A stretch of DNA of 64,000 nt from Streptomyces termitum (GCF_014650175.1 NZ_BMUL01000010.1:124001-188000); one strand, 5' to 3'; positions 53,030 through 61,546 are shown, counted from the first letter of the stretch. Notes: a model not told the origin generated them from the letters alone. Numbers and translations are program-made.

Positions 53030-54619
53030 TCAGGCCGCCAGGTAGGCGTCGTCGAGGTTGAGGTAGGAGAACTTGTTGAGGGTGGCGCCGTGGAGCTTCT
53101 TGGAGGCGACCTGGACGCTGCCCCGGATGACGAGGTCGATGATGAACGCCTCGTCGAGGAGGGTGTCGGTGACCCGCTGCCGCAGGGCGTTGGCCTCGGC
53201 GCCGGTGGCCCGGCTGGTCCACGCCTCGCGGACGGTCCGGCTGTACGTCTCGGAGCGGAAGCGGGAGGTGTTCTTGGCGGCGTTGAAGGGGTAGGCGCTG
53301 ACGGCCAGGGTGGAGGGCTGGACCTGGGAGAAGCTGTGGCCCATGGCCCAGAGGGCGGGCATGGTCTGGGAGATGAGCCGCTTCTGGGCGGTGGCGGCGT
53401 CGGTGGGTTCGAGGGTGACGTGGACGCCGATCTGCTTCAGGTCGTACTGGACGGCCTCGGCGAGCGCGGTCTCGCCGGGCAGGTTGACGTGGAGGAGGGG
53501 GAGGTCGAGGCGGGTGTGGCCGGCGGAGCGGAGCAGTTCGCGGGCCTTGCCCGGGTCGTGCCGGTAGTGGGTGCGGCCGGCTTCGGTGAAGGCGGGCGAG
53601 GACTTGGGCCAGGGGGTGGCGGAGGCGAGGCCGTAGCCGCCGAGGACCTGGCTGAGGACGCGTTCGCGGTCGACGGCCCAGGCGAGGGCCTGGCGGACGG
53701 TCTTGTCGCCGAGGGGGTCGACGGAGGTGTTGACGCCGAGGTAGGAGGCGCCGCCGCCGGTGTCGTACTGGGTGACGGAGAGTTCGGGGACGGCGGTGAC
53801 GGTGGAGAGGTTGCGGCCGGGGACGGCGTAGGAGAGCTGGGACTGGCCGGTGCGCAGGGAGGAGACGAGGGCGTCGGCCTGGGGGATGACGCGGAGTTCG
53901 ACGCCGTCGAGGTGGGGGCGGTCGGGCTGCCAGTACTTCTCGTTGCGGGTGAGGCTGAGGCCGGTGCCGGGGCGCCAGGAGGCGAGGCGGAAGGGGCCGG
54001 TGCCGTTGAGCCGCTTGCCCGCGACCGCGTCCTCGACGCTGTTCCGATCCGTGATGATCATGAATTCGAAGAGGTCGAAGAGGTTGTTGACGGGGTGGGC
54101 GAGGCGGAGTGTGAGTTCGTGGTCGCCGCGCTTCTCGAAGCCGGTGACGGCGGCGGCGGTGGACCTCAACTGGGCGGCCCGGACCGGGTTCTGGAGGTTC
54201 TTGACGGCGAAGACGACGTCGTCGGCGGTGAAGGGGCGGCCGTCGTGGAAGACGACGCCGGTGCGGAGCTTGAGGGTGAGGGCGCGGCCGTCGGGCGCGT
54301 ACTCCCAGGAGGTGGCGAGCTCGGGCCGGGGCTCCAGCCGGTCGTCGTAGCGGGTGAGGGTGTTGTAGATCAGCCGGTGCTGGAGGGACTGGCCGCTCTG
54401 GGCGAAGAGCAGGGCGGGCGTGAAGTCGGTGTTGACGGCGACGGTGAGGGTGCCGCCGCGCTTCGGTCCGGCGGCTCCGGTCGCCGGGGCCTCCGCCTCG
54501 GCGACGGCCGAGCGGCAGCCGGTCAGGCCCAGGCCGAGGAGCAGGGTGCCGCCGGCGGCGGCGCGCAGGGTGGTGCGCCGGGAGGGGGCGGTGGGCGTGG
54601 AGGGGTGCAGCTCGGTCAT
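53030..54619 (-). CDS. ABC importer solute-binding lipoprotein (SBP family 5)
   Basis: This 529-residue lipoprotein has both a twin-arginine-like start (SRRTTLRAAAGGTLLLGLGLTGC) and a lipobox with Cys35. The mature part follows the oligopeptide/nickel SBP pattern: LIYNTLTRYDDRLEPRPELATSWEYAPDGRALTLKLRTGVVFHDGRPFTADDVVFA and later GTGPFRLASWRPG. Because it heads an operon that ends in FGE and sulfatase genes, its ligand is more likely a sulfate ester or related anion than a peptide. Related SBPs in proteobacterial sulfatase operons (AtsR) are from a different family, so this pairing stands out. Confidence 0.87.
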   Translation of the reverse strand: MTELHPSTPTAPSRRTTLRAAAGGTLLLGLGLTGCRSAVAEAEAPATGAAGPKRGGTLTVAVNTDFTPALLFAQSGQSLQHRLIYNTLTRYDDRLEPRPELATSWEYAPDGRALTLKLRTGVVFHDGRPFTADDVVFAVKNLQNPVRAAQLRSTAAAVTGFEKRGDHELTLRLAHPVNNLFDLFEFMIITDRNSVEDAVAGKRLNGTGPFRLASWRPGTGLSLTRNEKYWQPDRPHLDGVELRVIPQADALVSSLRTGQSQLSYAVPGRNLSTVTAVPELSVTQYDTGGGASYLGVNTSVDPLGDKTVRQALAWAVDRERVLSQVLGGYGLASATPWPKSSPAFTEAGRTHYRHDPGKARELLRSAGHTRLDLPLLHVNLPGETALAEAVQYDLKQIGVHVTLEPTDAATAQKRLISQTMPALWAMGHSFSQVQPSTLAVSAYPFNAAKNTSRFRSETYSRTVREAWTSRATGAEANALRQRVTDTLLDEAFIIDLVIRGSVQVASKKLHGATLNKFSYLNLDDAYLAA

Positions 54620-54899
54620 CGGTGCCTGCCTGGAGGAGGTCGGGCCGCTCGGCGGAGTGGGTTTCTTCCGCTGCGGGAGGAATGAGGGGCGGCCGGGGGC
54701 GCGGAGGGACGCACGGGGGCGCTCGCGGCCGGCCGGAGGGTGCGCGGCACGGCCCCGGTCCGGGTCGGACGGGGCGGGCGCGTGCGGGGCGGGAAGCCCG
54801 GGGAGGGCGGCGCCGCCGGGGGCCGCGGACCGGCCGGGGACGGCCCGGGGTCAGCGGCGGGGGCGGCGGGGAGCGCGGCGGGAACGGCCGCGCCGGGGA

Positions 54900-54971
54900 T
54901 CAGACGCGGACGGCACAGACCGCGCTGGCGTGCCGACAGAGGTCGACGTGCCTGCGGGAGATGAGGCGCAT
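54900..54971 (-). CDS. Cysteine-containing leader peptide (sulfur-responsive attenuator)
   Basis: This 23-residue open frame (ATG 54971 to TGA 54900) contains SRRHVDLCRHASAVC, the pattern of putative leader peptides annotated upstream of sulfur and cysteine genes in many Streptomyces. Two Cys codons lie near its end, and a HVDLC core is typical. A promoter with TTGACC and CATATT lies 19 nt upstream, giving a very short 5' UTR. The 280-nt GC-rich run 54620-54899 before the lipoprotein gene can form alternative stems. Translation stalling at the Cys codons when charged tRNA-Cys is scarce could regulate read-through, as shown for Cys leaders in mycobacteria. Confidence 0.75.
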   Translation of the reverse strand: MRLISRRHVDLCRHASAVCAVRV

Positions 54972-54989
54972 GTCCGGATTCACGGGAGC

Positions 54990-55024
54990 AATATGACAGC
55001 GGCTCCGAGAGCCGGTCAACCGGC
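54990..55024 (-). promoter_or_regulatory. Promoter of the sulfatase operon with overlapping dyads
   Basis: The minus strand carries TTGACC (55019-55014) and CATATT (54995-54990), 18 nt apart, close to the housekeeping sigma consensus. A GCCGGT-CA-ACCGGC dyad (55011-55024) is centred on the -35 box, and GGCTC-CGA-GAGCC (55001-55013) fills the spacer, suggesting a bound repressor or activator. Confidence 0.7.
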
Positions 55025-55047
55025 CTTGCCCGCATTTTGAGACGACC

Positions 55048-56277
55048 TCAGTGGAAGACCCCTCCGCGCAGGAGCTCTCCGACCGTCTCAAGGGGCCTTT
55101 TGAACAGGGGATTCAGCAGAACCGTGCCCGCCGCGACGGGAAGCGTGGCCGGTCCGGCATGTGGACTGACGATCCGTTCGGGGTCGTCGCAGACGTGCGA
55201 GTGGTCGATCGCGGCGCCCCGGATCTCCTCCAGGTAGGACGGTTCGAGGACGCTGGCCTGCTCGGTGACGACCACCAGGTCGGGGTTGAGGACGTCGAGG
55301 AGCAGGGCGGTGGCCCGGCCGACCGCGCGGGCCCGCTCGCGCAGCAGCCGGTCGGCCCGCCGGTCCCCCGCGGCGGCGGCGTCGATCACGAGTCCGGTGT
55401 CGGGCTCGGGGACGATGCCGCGCCGGACGGCGGTCCGTTCGAGGGCGGTGTTGGAGGCGGTGGCCTCCAGGCAGCCGGAACGGCCGCAGGGGCAGGGGGC
55501 GGTGGAGTCGGGCACGGGCAGGTGGGCGACGTCCCCGGCGGCCGCGCCGGGCCCCCGGTGCACGACGCCGGCCAGGCCGACGGCGGCGTCCACGACGTTG
55601 CCGACGAAGAGGTGGACGAGGCTGCGGCGGGCGGCGGGGCGGCCGAAGAGGATCTCGGACTGGGCGATCGCGCGGGCGTGGTTGTCCAGCCGGACGGCCG
55701 GGCCGCCCAGGGCGCGGGAGAGCTCGGCGGCGAAGGGGCGGTGGCGCCAGCCGAGGGCGTCGTGCCGGACGACGACCCCGGCGGCGGGGTCGACCCGGCC
55801 GCCGATCGCGGCGCCGACCCCGAGCAGCGGGCGGCCGGAGGCGTACCGCCGCAGGAAGGCGCGCAGTTCGGCGCCGACCGCGCCGGGGATCCGGTCGGGC
55901 GCGATCCCCGCGTGCGGGTGCCGGCGCCGGGCGAGGACCCGGCCGCGCAGGTCCACGAGGGCGAGGGTGGAGGCGGGCACACCGAGGTGGAGGGCGGCCA
56001 CGACCGGCCCGCCGCCGGTGCCGAGGTGCAGGTCGACGGGGATCTGCGGGCGGCCCACTCCCCCGCTCCCGGCGGGCTCGGGCAGCTCGCGCAGGAGGCC
56101 GAGCCGGGTGAGGTCGGTGGCCTGGCGGGAGACGGCGGCCGGGCTGAGGCCGGAGAGCCGGGCGACGGCGCTGCGGGAGACCGGGCCGTGGTCGAGGACG
56201 GTCCGCAGCACGGTCGCCGCGTTCGCCTCCCGCCGGCCGTCGCCGGCCATCCGGGGTCCTGGGGGCGTACTCGTCAT
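55048..56277 (-). CDS. ROK family transcriptional regulator
   Basis: This 409-residue protein has an N-terminal winged helix-turn-helix (LDHGPVSRSAVARLSGLSPAAVSRQATDL, residues 28 to 60) and a ROK sugar-kinase-like domain. The zinc-binding motif CPCGRSGCLEA is intact, near residue 265. The ATP-binding and catalytic residues are less clear: ALLGVGAAIGGRVDPAAG replaces the usual kinase loops, so it is likely a pure repressor sensing a sugar or sugar ester. It lies directly upstream of the sulfatase operon promoter on the same strand and is a plausible regulator of that operon and of the divergent dioxygenase. Confidence 0.88.
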   Translation of the reverse strand: MTSTPPGPRMAGDGRREANAATVLRTVLDHGPVSRSAVARLSGLSPAAVSRQATDLTRLGLLRELPEPAGSGGVGRPQIPVDLHLGTGGGPVVAALHLGVPASTLALVDLRGRVLARRRHPHAGIAPDRIPGAVGAELRAFLRRYASGRPLLGVGAAIGGRVDPAAGVVVRHDALGWRHRPFAAELSRALGGPAVRLDNHARAIAQSEILFGRPAARRSLVHLFVGNVVDAAVGLAGVVHRGPGAAAGDVAHLPVPDSTAPCPCGRSGCLEATASNTALERTAVRRGIVPEPDTGLVIDAAAAGDRRADRLLRERARAVGRATALLLDVLNPDLVVVTEQASVLEPSYLEEIRGAAIDHSHVCDDPERIVSPHAGPATLPVAAGTVLLNPLFKRPLETVGELLRGGVFH

Positions 56278-57057
56278 CGCTTCCTCTCCGTCGTCTCCGC
56301 CCCGGGGTCCGCCCCGGGGTGGTCTTCACTCTCCGCCCGGGCTCGCACGCGGCGTCCGCCCCGGGCCCCTTCCCGGCCGGTCGGCCGGCTGACCGGCGCA
56401 CCAGACGCGGGGTGCGGCGCCGGGCCCGGCACGGGGGTGCGGCGCGTGTGCGCGGGGCGGGGCCGGTGGCGGCGGTCCGTCCGGGAGGAGAGAGGTGAAG
56501 TGTCGCCGGAATCCTCCGGGAAGGGGGAACTGTTGCGGGGGCGTGAATTCGCCCGGGGCCGGGACGGGTGGCCGGAAGCACCGTCCTCGCACCGCGCACG
56601 ACTCCCCTCCCGTATCAGCAACTCCCGCATGGAACAGGGTAATTGAGGATTCTCTGGCGCACCGCGACGACTGCCGAGGAAGGCCGGTTCCGGTGCCCCG
56701 CCGGCTCCCCGGAAGCGCGTTCCGGCGCTTGACGCCCTCCGGCGGGCGCTGCCAGGCTCCGGGACATGTTCGCGACCACCTCCTGTCCGGCCGTCACCGG
56801 CGCCTGACCCTCGCGACCCTCCCGGGGCCGGCGCACACCGCCCCCGCGCCTCCGCCCTCTCGTACGGCCCCGTCCACCGGAGCCGTACCCCCGGCGGCCC
56901 GGCGCCCCTTCCGTTCCGCCCCTTGGGTCTTCGCACACCCCCATTACTTCCGCTCCGGGATTAATTGCCCGACAGCACCACCCGCCCTCCCGCGTACGGA
57001 CGTCCGTACGGGCCGGGGGCCTCCCCGAGCGTTCCGCACCCGAAAGGAACACACGTC
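56278..57057. other. Long divergent intergenic region upstream of the dioxygenase
   Basis: This 780-nt stretch separates the ROK gene from the dioxygenase gene. Several short open frames cross it, but none has a ribosome-binding site and domain-like sequence. The part around 56600-56660 and 56930-56980 is AT-richer. A tiny frame at 56630 (MEQGN) and a stretch reading AHRDDCRG near 56670 faintly recall a Cys leader but are not convincing. The 18-bp palindrome near its right end is listed separately. Confidence 0.4.
56993..57010. promoter_or_regulatory. Perfect 18-bp palindrome upstream of the dioxygenase gene
   Basis: CGTACGGACGTCCGTACG is fully self-complementary and lies 47 nt before the dioxygenase start. 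Its length and symmetry suit a dimeric repressor such as a TetR-family protein. Confidence 0.65.
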
Positions 57058-58023
57058 ATGACCACCGCCACCGCTCCCGCCCCCAGCGTCACCGCCCCCA
57101 CCGTCACCGTCCGCAAGGTCGGCGGCCGGCTCGGGGCCGTCATCTCCGGCGTCCGCCTCGGCGGCGACCTCGCCCCCGAGACCGTGGCGGAGATCCGCTC
57201 CGCGCTCCTCGCCCACAAGGTGGTCTTCTTCCGCGGCCAGGACCACCTGGACGAGGAGGCCCACGAGGCGTTCGGCCGGCTCCTCGGCACGCCGGTCGCG
57301 CACCCCACCGTGCCGTCCACCGACGGGCGTTACTCCTTCCCGATCGACTCCGACCACGGCGCCCGCGCCAACCAGTGGCACACCGACGTCACCTTCGTCC
57401 CCGCCTACCCGGCCTTCTCCATCCTGCGCGCCGTCGTCGTCCCGCCGTACGGCGGCAACACCCTCTGGGCCAACACCGCCACCGCGTACGAGAACCTGCC
57501 CGAGCCGCTGCGGAACCTCGCCGACGCCCTGCGGGCCGTCCACTCCAACGCGTACGACTACGCGGCGCTGCGCCCCGACGCCGTCCCGGAGCGGCTCGCC
57601 CGCTTCCGCGACGTCTTCGCGTCGACGAAGTTCCTCACCGAGCACCCGGTCGTCCGGGTCCACCCGGAGACCGGCGAACGCACCCTGCTCCTGGGCAACT
57701 TCGTGCAGCGGATCAGCGGGCTGACCGGCGCCGACTCCCGTGCCCTGGTCCAGCTCCTCCAGTCGCACGTGGAGCGTCCGGAGAACACGGTCCGCTGGCA
57801 GTGGGAGGCGGGCGACGTGGCGATCTGGGACAACCGCGCCACCCAGCACTACGGGGTGGACGACTCCGACGACCACGACCGCAAGCTGCGCCGGGTGACC
57901 ATCGACGGCGACGTGCCGGTGGGCGTCGACGGCCGCGCGTCGGAACTCCTGGAGCCGTCCTCGGTCCCGGAGCCGTCCTTCGGCGTCGCGTCGGGCGCCT
58001 CGACGGAGCAGCCGGCGGCCTGA
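57058..58023 (+). CDS. Alpha-ketoglutarate-dependent sulfate ester/taurine dioxygenase (TauD/AtsK type)
   Basis: This 321-residue enzyme starts at ATG 57058 after GAAAGGA. Iron ligands are His108 and Asp110 (WHTDVTF) and His264 (TQHYGV); R275 and R279 in DRKLRRVT would bind alpha-ketoglutarate. This ligand spacing is that of the TauD/AtsK family. The reaction hydroxylates the carbon next to the sulfur group so that sulfite or sulfate is released. The N-terminus is slightly longer than in TauD. Being divergent from a ROK gene and the sulfatase operon, an alkylsulfatase (AtsK-like) role is more likely than taurine. Confidence 0.87.
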   Translation: MTTATAPAPSVTAPTVTVRKVGGRLGAVISGVRLGGDLAPETVAEIRSALLAHKVVFFRGQDHLDEEAHEAFGRLLGTPVAHPTVPSTDGRYSFPIDSDHGARANQWHTDVTFVPAYPAFSILRAVVVPPYGGNTLWANTATAYENLPEPLRNLADALRAVHSNAYDYAALRPDAVPERLARFRDVFASTKFLTEHPVVRVHPETGERTLLLGNFVQRISGLTGADSRALVQLLQSHVERPENTVRWQWEAGDVAIWDNRATQHYGVDDSDDHDRKLRRVTIDGDVPVGVDGRASELLEPSSVPEPSFGVASGASTEQPAA

Positions 58024-58068
58024 CGCGCCGGTAACGGGGCGGGCGCGCCGACGGCGGGGGGGACACGC

Positions 58069-58118
58069 CGGTGGCGGGGCGGATCGCCGCTGCCGACGCG
58101 CCGTCCGCCCCGCCACCG
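58069..58118. terminator. Hairpin between dioxygenase and cupin genes
   Basis: A 15-bp perfect stem (arms 58069-58083 and 58104-58118) with a 20-nt loop lies between two convergent genes and probably terminates both transcripts. Confidence 0.7.
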
Positions 58119-58154
58119 CCTTCGTCCCGTCCTCGCCCCGCGAGGGGGCCGGGC

Positions 58155-58520
58155 TCAGCCGGCCCGGGCGTAGTCGCCGAAGCCGACCCAGTCGACGACC
58201 ACGCAGGGCTCGTCGCCGAGCACCCACGCGTCGTGCCCGGGGGCGATCTGCATGAAGTCGCCGGGGCCCACCTCGCCCTCCTCGCCGTCGTCCATGACGA
58301 CCCGCATCCGGCCGCCGACCACGTATCCGGCGTGCGACGCCCGGCAGCTGTCTGTCCCGGCGATCGGCCCCACGTGCTCGGACCAGTGCCAGCCGGGTTC
58401 GAACACGGCGCGTCCGACGGGGCCGTGATCGGTGGAGAGCAGATCCATCCTGCCCTTGCCGTCCGCGAAGGGACGGGTCTCGTCCGCTGAGTCGAAGCTT
58501 CTTCGTACGATGCCGGCCAT
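58155..58520 (-). CDS. Small cupin-domain protein
   Basis: This 121-residue single cupin has the two motifs in relaxed form: GWHWSEHVGPIAGTDSCRASHAGYVVGGRMRVVMDDG, with metal-type His, and PGDFMQIAPGHDAWVLGDEPCVVVDW. It is probably metal-binding and cytoplasmic. The substrate is unknown. It is divergent from the SPW-repeat gene. Confidence 0.82.
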   Translation of the reverse strand: MAGIVRRSFDSADETRPFADGKGRMDLLSTDHGPVGRAVFEPGWHWSEHVGPIAGTDSCRASHAGYVVGGRMRVVMDDGEEGEVGPGDFMQIAPGHDAWVLGDEPCVVVDWVGFGDYARAG

Positions 58521-58698
58521 CGTCTCCGCCTCCCGGCGGTGAGCGGTTCCGCCCGAGTCCTCTCCCAGCCTACGCCGGAGGGCCGATCGCTTCCCGTTCC
58601 CCCTTCACATAAAGGACATGTAAGAGCACAATGGACATGCGGCATTCGTGCCGCGAGCGCGGTCCGACACGCAGTACGCCAGCAAGGAGGCGAGTCAC

Positions 58699-59136
58699 AT
58701 GGCCGATGTCTCTCACCGTCCCGGTGACATCTCGGGACACCCCGACGCGACGGAGATGCGGGAGCGCTACGCGCAGATCCTGCAGACCAGAGGAGTGGCG
58801 GCCGTGGAGGAGCTCGTCATCCTCTCCGGCGTCTGGATCGCGGTCTCCGCGTACACCGTCCACTTCGCGGCCGCCCGGCCGGAACTGGCCCTCACCAACC
58901 TGATCGTCGGCATCGCCCTCGCGGTCCTCGGCCTGTGCATGTCGATGGCCCCCGAGCGCTCCCAGGACCTCAACTTCGTGGTCCTGCTGCTCGGCGCCTG
59001 GACGATCGTGGCCCCGTGGGTCGTCACCCGGAGCCCCGACACCGGCATGGTGCTCAGCAACGTCATCGCGGGCGCGTGCGTCTGCCTGTTCGCCCTCACC
59101 GCGGGCGGGTTGCTGATGAGCAAGCGCGGGACGTGA
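58699..59136 (+). CDS. SPW-repeat membrane protein
   Basis: This 145-residue membrane protein starts at ATG 58699 after an excellent AAGGAGG site. Two repeated halves show the SPW family W motif, VILSGVWIAVSAYTV and VLLLGAWTIVAPWVV, each leading into a pair of membrane helices. A hydrophilic 40-residue N-terminus (RERYAQILQTRGVAAVEEL) faces the cytoplasm. The family function is unknown. The promoter region holds two GGACATG copies 19 nt apart (58614 and 58633). Confidence 0.85.
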   Translation: MADVSHRPGDISGHPDATEMRERYAQILQTRGVAAVEELVILSGVWIAVSAYTVHFAAARPELALTNLIVGIALAVLGLCMSMAPERSQDLNFVVLLLGAWTIVAPWVVTRSPDTGMVLSNVIAGACVCLFALTAGGLLMSKRGT

Positions 59137-59155
59137 GGCCGCGGCCTCTCCGCCC

Positions 59156-59190
59156 GGACGGCGGCGCCTCCCCCGGGAGCGCCGCCGTCC
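59156..59190. terminator. Hairpin between SPW and PfkB genes
   Basis: A 12-bp stem (GGACGGCGGCGC and its complement) extended by an inner TCCC/GGGA pairing lies 20 nt after the SPW-protein stop, in the convergent gap. Confidence 0.65.
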
Positions 59191-59277
59191 GCCGCGTCCG
59201 GACATCCGGACGGGCATCCGGACGCGGCGGACCTCCGGACCGACGACCGGATGACCGGCTGACCGGTCCGGTCCGGC
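59191..59277. repeat. Cluster of TCCGGAC-type short repeats
   Basis: TCCGGA recurs four times, three as (C/A)TCCGGAC or GTCCGGAC with close spacing, followed by CCGGATGACCGG, CCGGCTGACCGG and TCCGGTCCGG. The block ends at the PfkB stop codon. It could form many alternative hairpins or be a degenerate tandem repeat. Confidence 0.5.
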
Positions 59278-60195
59278 TCAGGCCGGGGCGCCGCCGAGGG
59301 CCGCGTCGAGCTCGGCCCGGTCCGGGGGCCGGGCGCCCGCGCGGGAGACGGTGACGGCCGCGGCGGCGCTCGCGCGGGCCAGCAGCTCCGCGAGCCGGTC
59401 GGCGCCGAGCGCGGCGAGCCCGGCGCGGCCGGTGCCCGCGAGCGCGTCGAGGACGGCGGACATGAAGGAGTCGCCCGCGCCGACCGTGTCGGCGACGGCG
59501 ACGGCCGGGGCCGCGACGGCCGCCCGGTGCTCCCGGGTCACCGCGAGCGCCCCGTCGGCGCCCCGGGTGACGAGGACGAGGGCCGGACCGAGGGCCAGCC
59601 AGCGCGCCGCCACCGCCTCGGCGGGCTCCCCCGGATACAGCCAGGCGAGGTCCTCGTCGCTCGCCTTCACCACGTCGGCGAGGGCCGCGCACTCCTCGGC
59701 CCGCGCCACGGCCGCCGCGCGCTCCCCCATCAGCGCGGGCCGCACGTTCGGGTCGTAGCTGACGGTGGCGGCGGGCCGCAGCCGTCGGACGAGGGCCAGC
59801 ACCTGCCCGGCGCCGGGGGCGACGGCGGCCCCGATCGAGCCGAGGTGGACGTGCCGGACCGGGCGCGCGGCCGGCGGCGGCTCCTCGGCGGTCAGGGTCC
59901 AGCCGATGTCGAAGGCGTACGAGGCCCGGCCGTGCCCGTCGAGGGTGACGACGGCCGAGGGGGTGCGCTCCGGCACGCCCCCGATCACGAGCCGGACGCC
60001 CGCCCCGGTGAGGTGGTCCGCGAGGATCCGGCCGTACGGATCGTCGGCGAGCTGGGTGAGGAGGGTCGTCGCGCGGCCCAGCCGGGCGAGGCCGAAGGCG
60101 ACGTTGGCGGGGCTGCCGCCGGGATGGACGGCGTCGGCGGCACCGGGGGCGCGGACCACGTCGGCGACGCACTCGCCGATCACCAGGAAGGACAC
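59278..60195 (-). CDS. PfkB family sugar kinase (fructokinase-like)
   Basis: This 305-residue enzyme starts at GTG 60195. The N-terminal signature HPGGSPANVAFGLARLG (substrate-binding GG pair) is near residue 25, and the C-terminal ADTVGAGDSFMSAVLDAL supplies the catalytic Asp and ATP anion hole. It phosphorylates a sugar, most likely fructose, but other ketoses or nucleosides are possible. It begins 4 nt after a GNAT gene stop on the same strand, so the two are probably cotranscribed. Confidence 0.88.
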   Translation of the reverse strand: MSFLVIGECVADVVRAPGAADAVHPGGSPANVAFGLARLGRATTLLTQLADDPYGRILADHLTGAGVRLVIGGVPERTPSAVVTLDGHGRASYAFDIGWTLTAEEPPPAARPVRHVHLGSIGAAVAPGAGQVLALVRRLRPAATVSYDPNVRPALMGERAAAVARAEECAALADVVKASDEDLAWLYPGEPAEAVAARWLALGPALVLVTRGADGALAVTREHRAAVAAPAVAVADTVGAGDSFMSAVLDALAGTGRAGLAALGADRLAELLARASAAAAVTVSRAGARPPDRAELDAALGGAPA

Positions 60196-60199
60196 GGGG

Positions 60200-60751
60200 C
60201 TACGGCTCCTCGGTGCGGGCGGCGCGGCGGCGGTAGAGGACCTGGTGGGCGTCCCACTCCACGAAGGACTCGGCGTGCTCCAGGCCGACGGTCTCCAGGA
60301 GGCGGCGGGAGCGGGCGTTGGCCTCCTGGGTGACGGCGACGACGCTGGGCGCGGTCTCCAGGACCCGGGCGACGGCGGCGGCCACCGCCTCGCGGGCGTA
60401 GCCGCTGCCCCAGTGCTCGGGCAGGAACTGGTACGAGACCTCGGTCTCGCCGCCCCGCCCGGCGGCCTCCACGGTGACCAGGCCGAGGACGGCGCCGTCC
60501 TCGGCGCGGACCACCGCGCGGGCTCCGGCGGCCCCGACGATCCGCCGCTGCCGGATCCGGACGACCTGCTCCACGACCGGGCCGCCGAGGTGGCGGCGCA
60601 CCTCGGGGTCGGTCCAGAGCCGGGTGACGGCGGGAACGTCGGCGCCGCGCACGGGCCGCAGGAGCAGCCGCTCGGTCCTCAGCACGCCCCCGGGCGGGAC
60701 CTTCGGCGGGGCCGCGGGGGCGGCCGGGCGGCACGGCGGGGAGACGGTCAT
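60200..60751 (-). CDS. GNAT acetyltransferase (RimJ/L-like)
   Basis: This 183-residue protein has LRTERLLLRPVRGADVPAVTRLWTDPEVRRHLGG, then VSYQFLPEHWGSGYAREAVAAAVARVLE for acetyl-CoA binding, and VTQEANARSRRLLETVGLEHAESFVEW. The start at ATG 60751 is chosen because upstream in-frame starts would add unlikely Pro/Arg-rich sequence. It is probably in one transcript with the PfkB kinase gene. The substrate is unknown. Confidence 0.83.
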   Translation of the reverse strand: MTVSPPCRPAAPAAPPKVPPGGVLRTERLLLRPVRGADVPAVTRLWTDPEVRRHLGGPVVEQVVRIRQRRIVGAAGARAVVRAEDGAVLGLVTVEAAGRGGETEVSYQFLPEHWGSGYAREAVAAAVARVLETAPSVVAVTQEANARSRRLLETVGLEHAESFVEWDAHQVLYRRRAARTEEP

Positions 60752-60798
60752 GCCCCGCATCATCGCAGGACGGGCCCGCCGGGCCGGAGGGGGCCGGG

Positions 60799-61401
60799 TC
60801 AGGCGGCGGGGCGGGGCGGGCGGCGCATCGCCCACAGCGTGGGGCCGCCGCCGGGGAGCGCGAACTCGCCCAGGACCTCGAAGCCGAAGTGCCGGTAGAC
60901 CGGCAGGTTCTCGGCCTTGGAGGACTCCAGGTACACCGGCAGGCCGTCGGCGTCGGCCTTGGCGAGGCCCGAGCGGAGCAGCGCGGAACCGTGCCCCTGC
61001 CCCTGGGCGGCCGGGTCGGCGCCGAGGACCGCGAGGTACCAGTGGGGCTCCTGGGGCCCGTGGGCCGCGGCGGCCTGGACGGCGTCCCGGAAGAGGGGGG
61101 CGCGGTCGCCGAGGATGCCGGTGAGCAGTCCGATGGTCTCCGCGTCGGGGACGGCCTTGTCGGCGCCCTCGGGCGAGACCCAGAAGGCGGCGGCGGAGGC
61201 GGTCCGCTCGCAGACGCCGTGCGGCGCGTACTGCCGGGTGAAGAGGGTGGTGAAGTAGCGGCCGAGGCCGTCCGGGCGGGTGGTGTCGTCGGGGAAGAAC
61301 CAGCGCATCATCGGGTCGCCGTCGAAGGCCCGCGCCAGAGCGGCACCGACCAGCGGGGCGTCGGCGGGACCGGCGGTCGTCGGCGTGTTCGTCTGTGACA
61401 T
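60799..61401 (-). CDS. GNAT family acetyltransferase
   Basis: This 200-residue protein shows APLVGAALARAFDGDPMMRWFFPDDTTR at the start, LAVLGADPAAQGQGHGSALLRSGLAKADADGLPVYLESSKAENLPVYRHFGFEVLGEFALPGGGPTLWAMRRP as the acetyl-CoA region and C-terminus. This matches a common actinobacterial GNAT group of unknown substrate. ATG 61401 is chosen; ATG 61410 is in frame upstream. Confidence 0.85.
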   Translation of the reverse strand: MSQTNTPTTAGPADAPLVGAALARAFDGDPMMRWFFPDDTTRPDGLGRYFTTLFTRQYAPHGVCERTASAAAFWVSPEGADKAVPDAETIGLLTGILGDRAPLFRDAVQAAAAHGPQEPHWYLAVLGADPAAQGQGHGSALLRSGLAKADADGLPVYLESSKAENLPVYRHFGFEVLGEFALPGGGPTLWAMRRPPRPAA

Positions 61402-61546
61402 GAAGATCATTCTGCCGGTGCCGTTCCGCATATCGGACGGCGGGGTCGCCCGGTCGCGGCGCTCCGGGCGCGGACCGACGGCAGGTGGATCCCGTCGACG
61501 GTCTCGACCAGGCCCCCCCGGGCGCGGTGGGGACGCCCCGGTGCGC

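Noticed and set aside
55048..56277. ROK protein as regulator of the beta-glucan locus
   Set aside because: It lies about 50 kb away, next to the sulfatase operon, and the glucan operators are LacI-type palindromes.
55051..56646. Plus-strand frame opposite the ROK gene
   Set aside because: It has an antisense composition and no domain. The ROK gene has an intact HTH and zinc motif on the other strand.
56600..56720. Second Cys leader peptide before the dioxygenase gene (AHRDDCRG reading)
   Set aside because: It lacks the HVDLC core, a start codon with a ribosome-binding site, and a promoter of the quality seen at 54990-55024.
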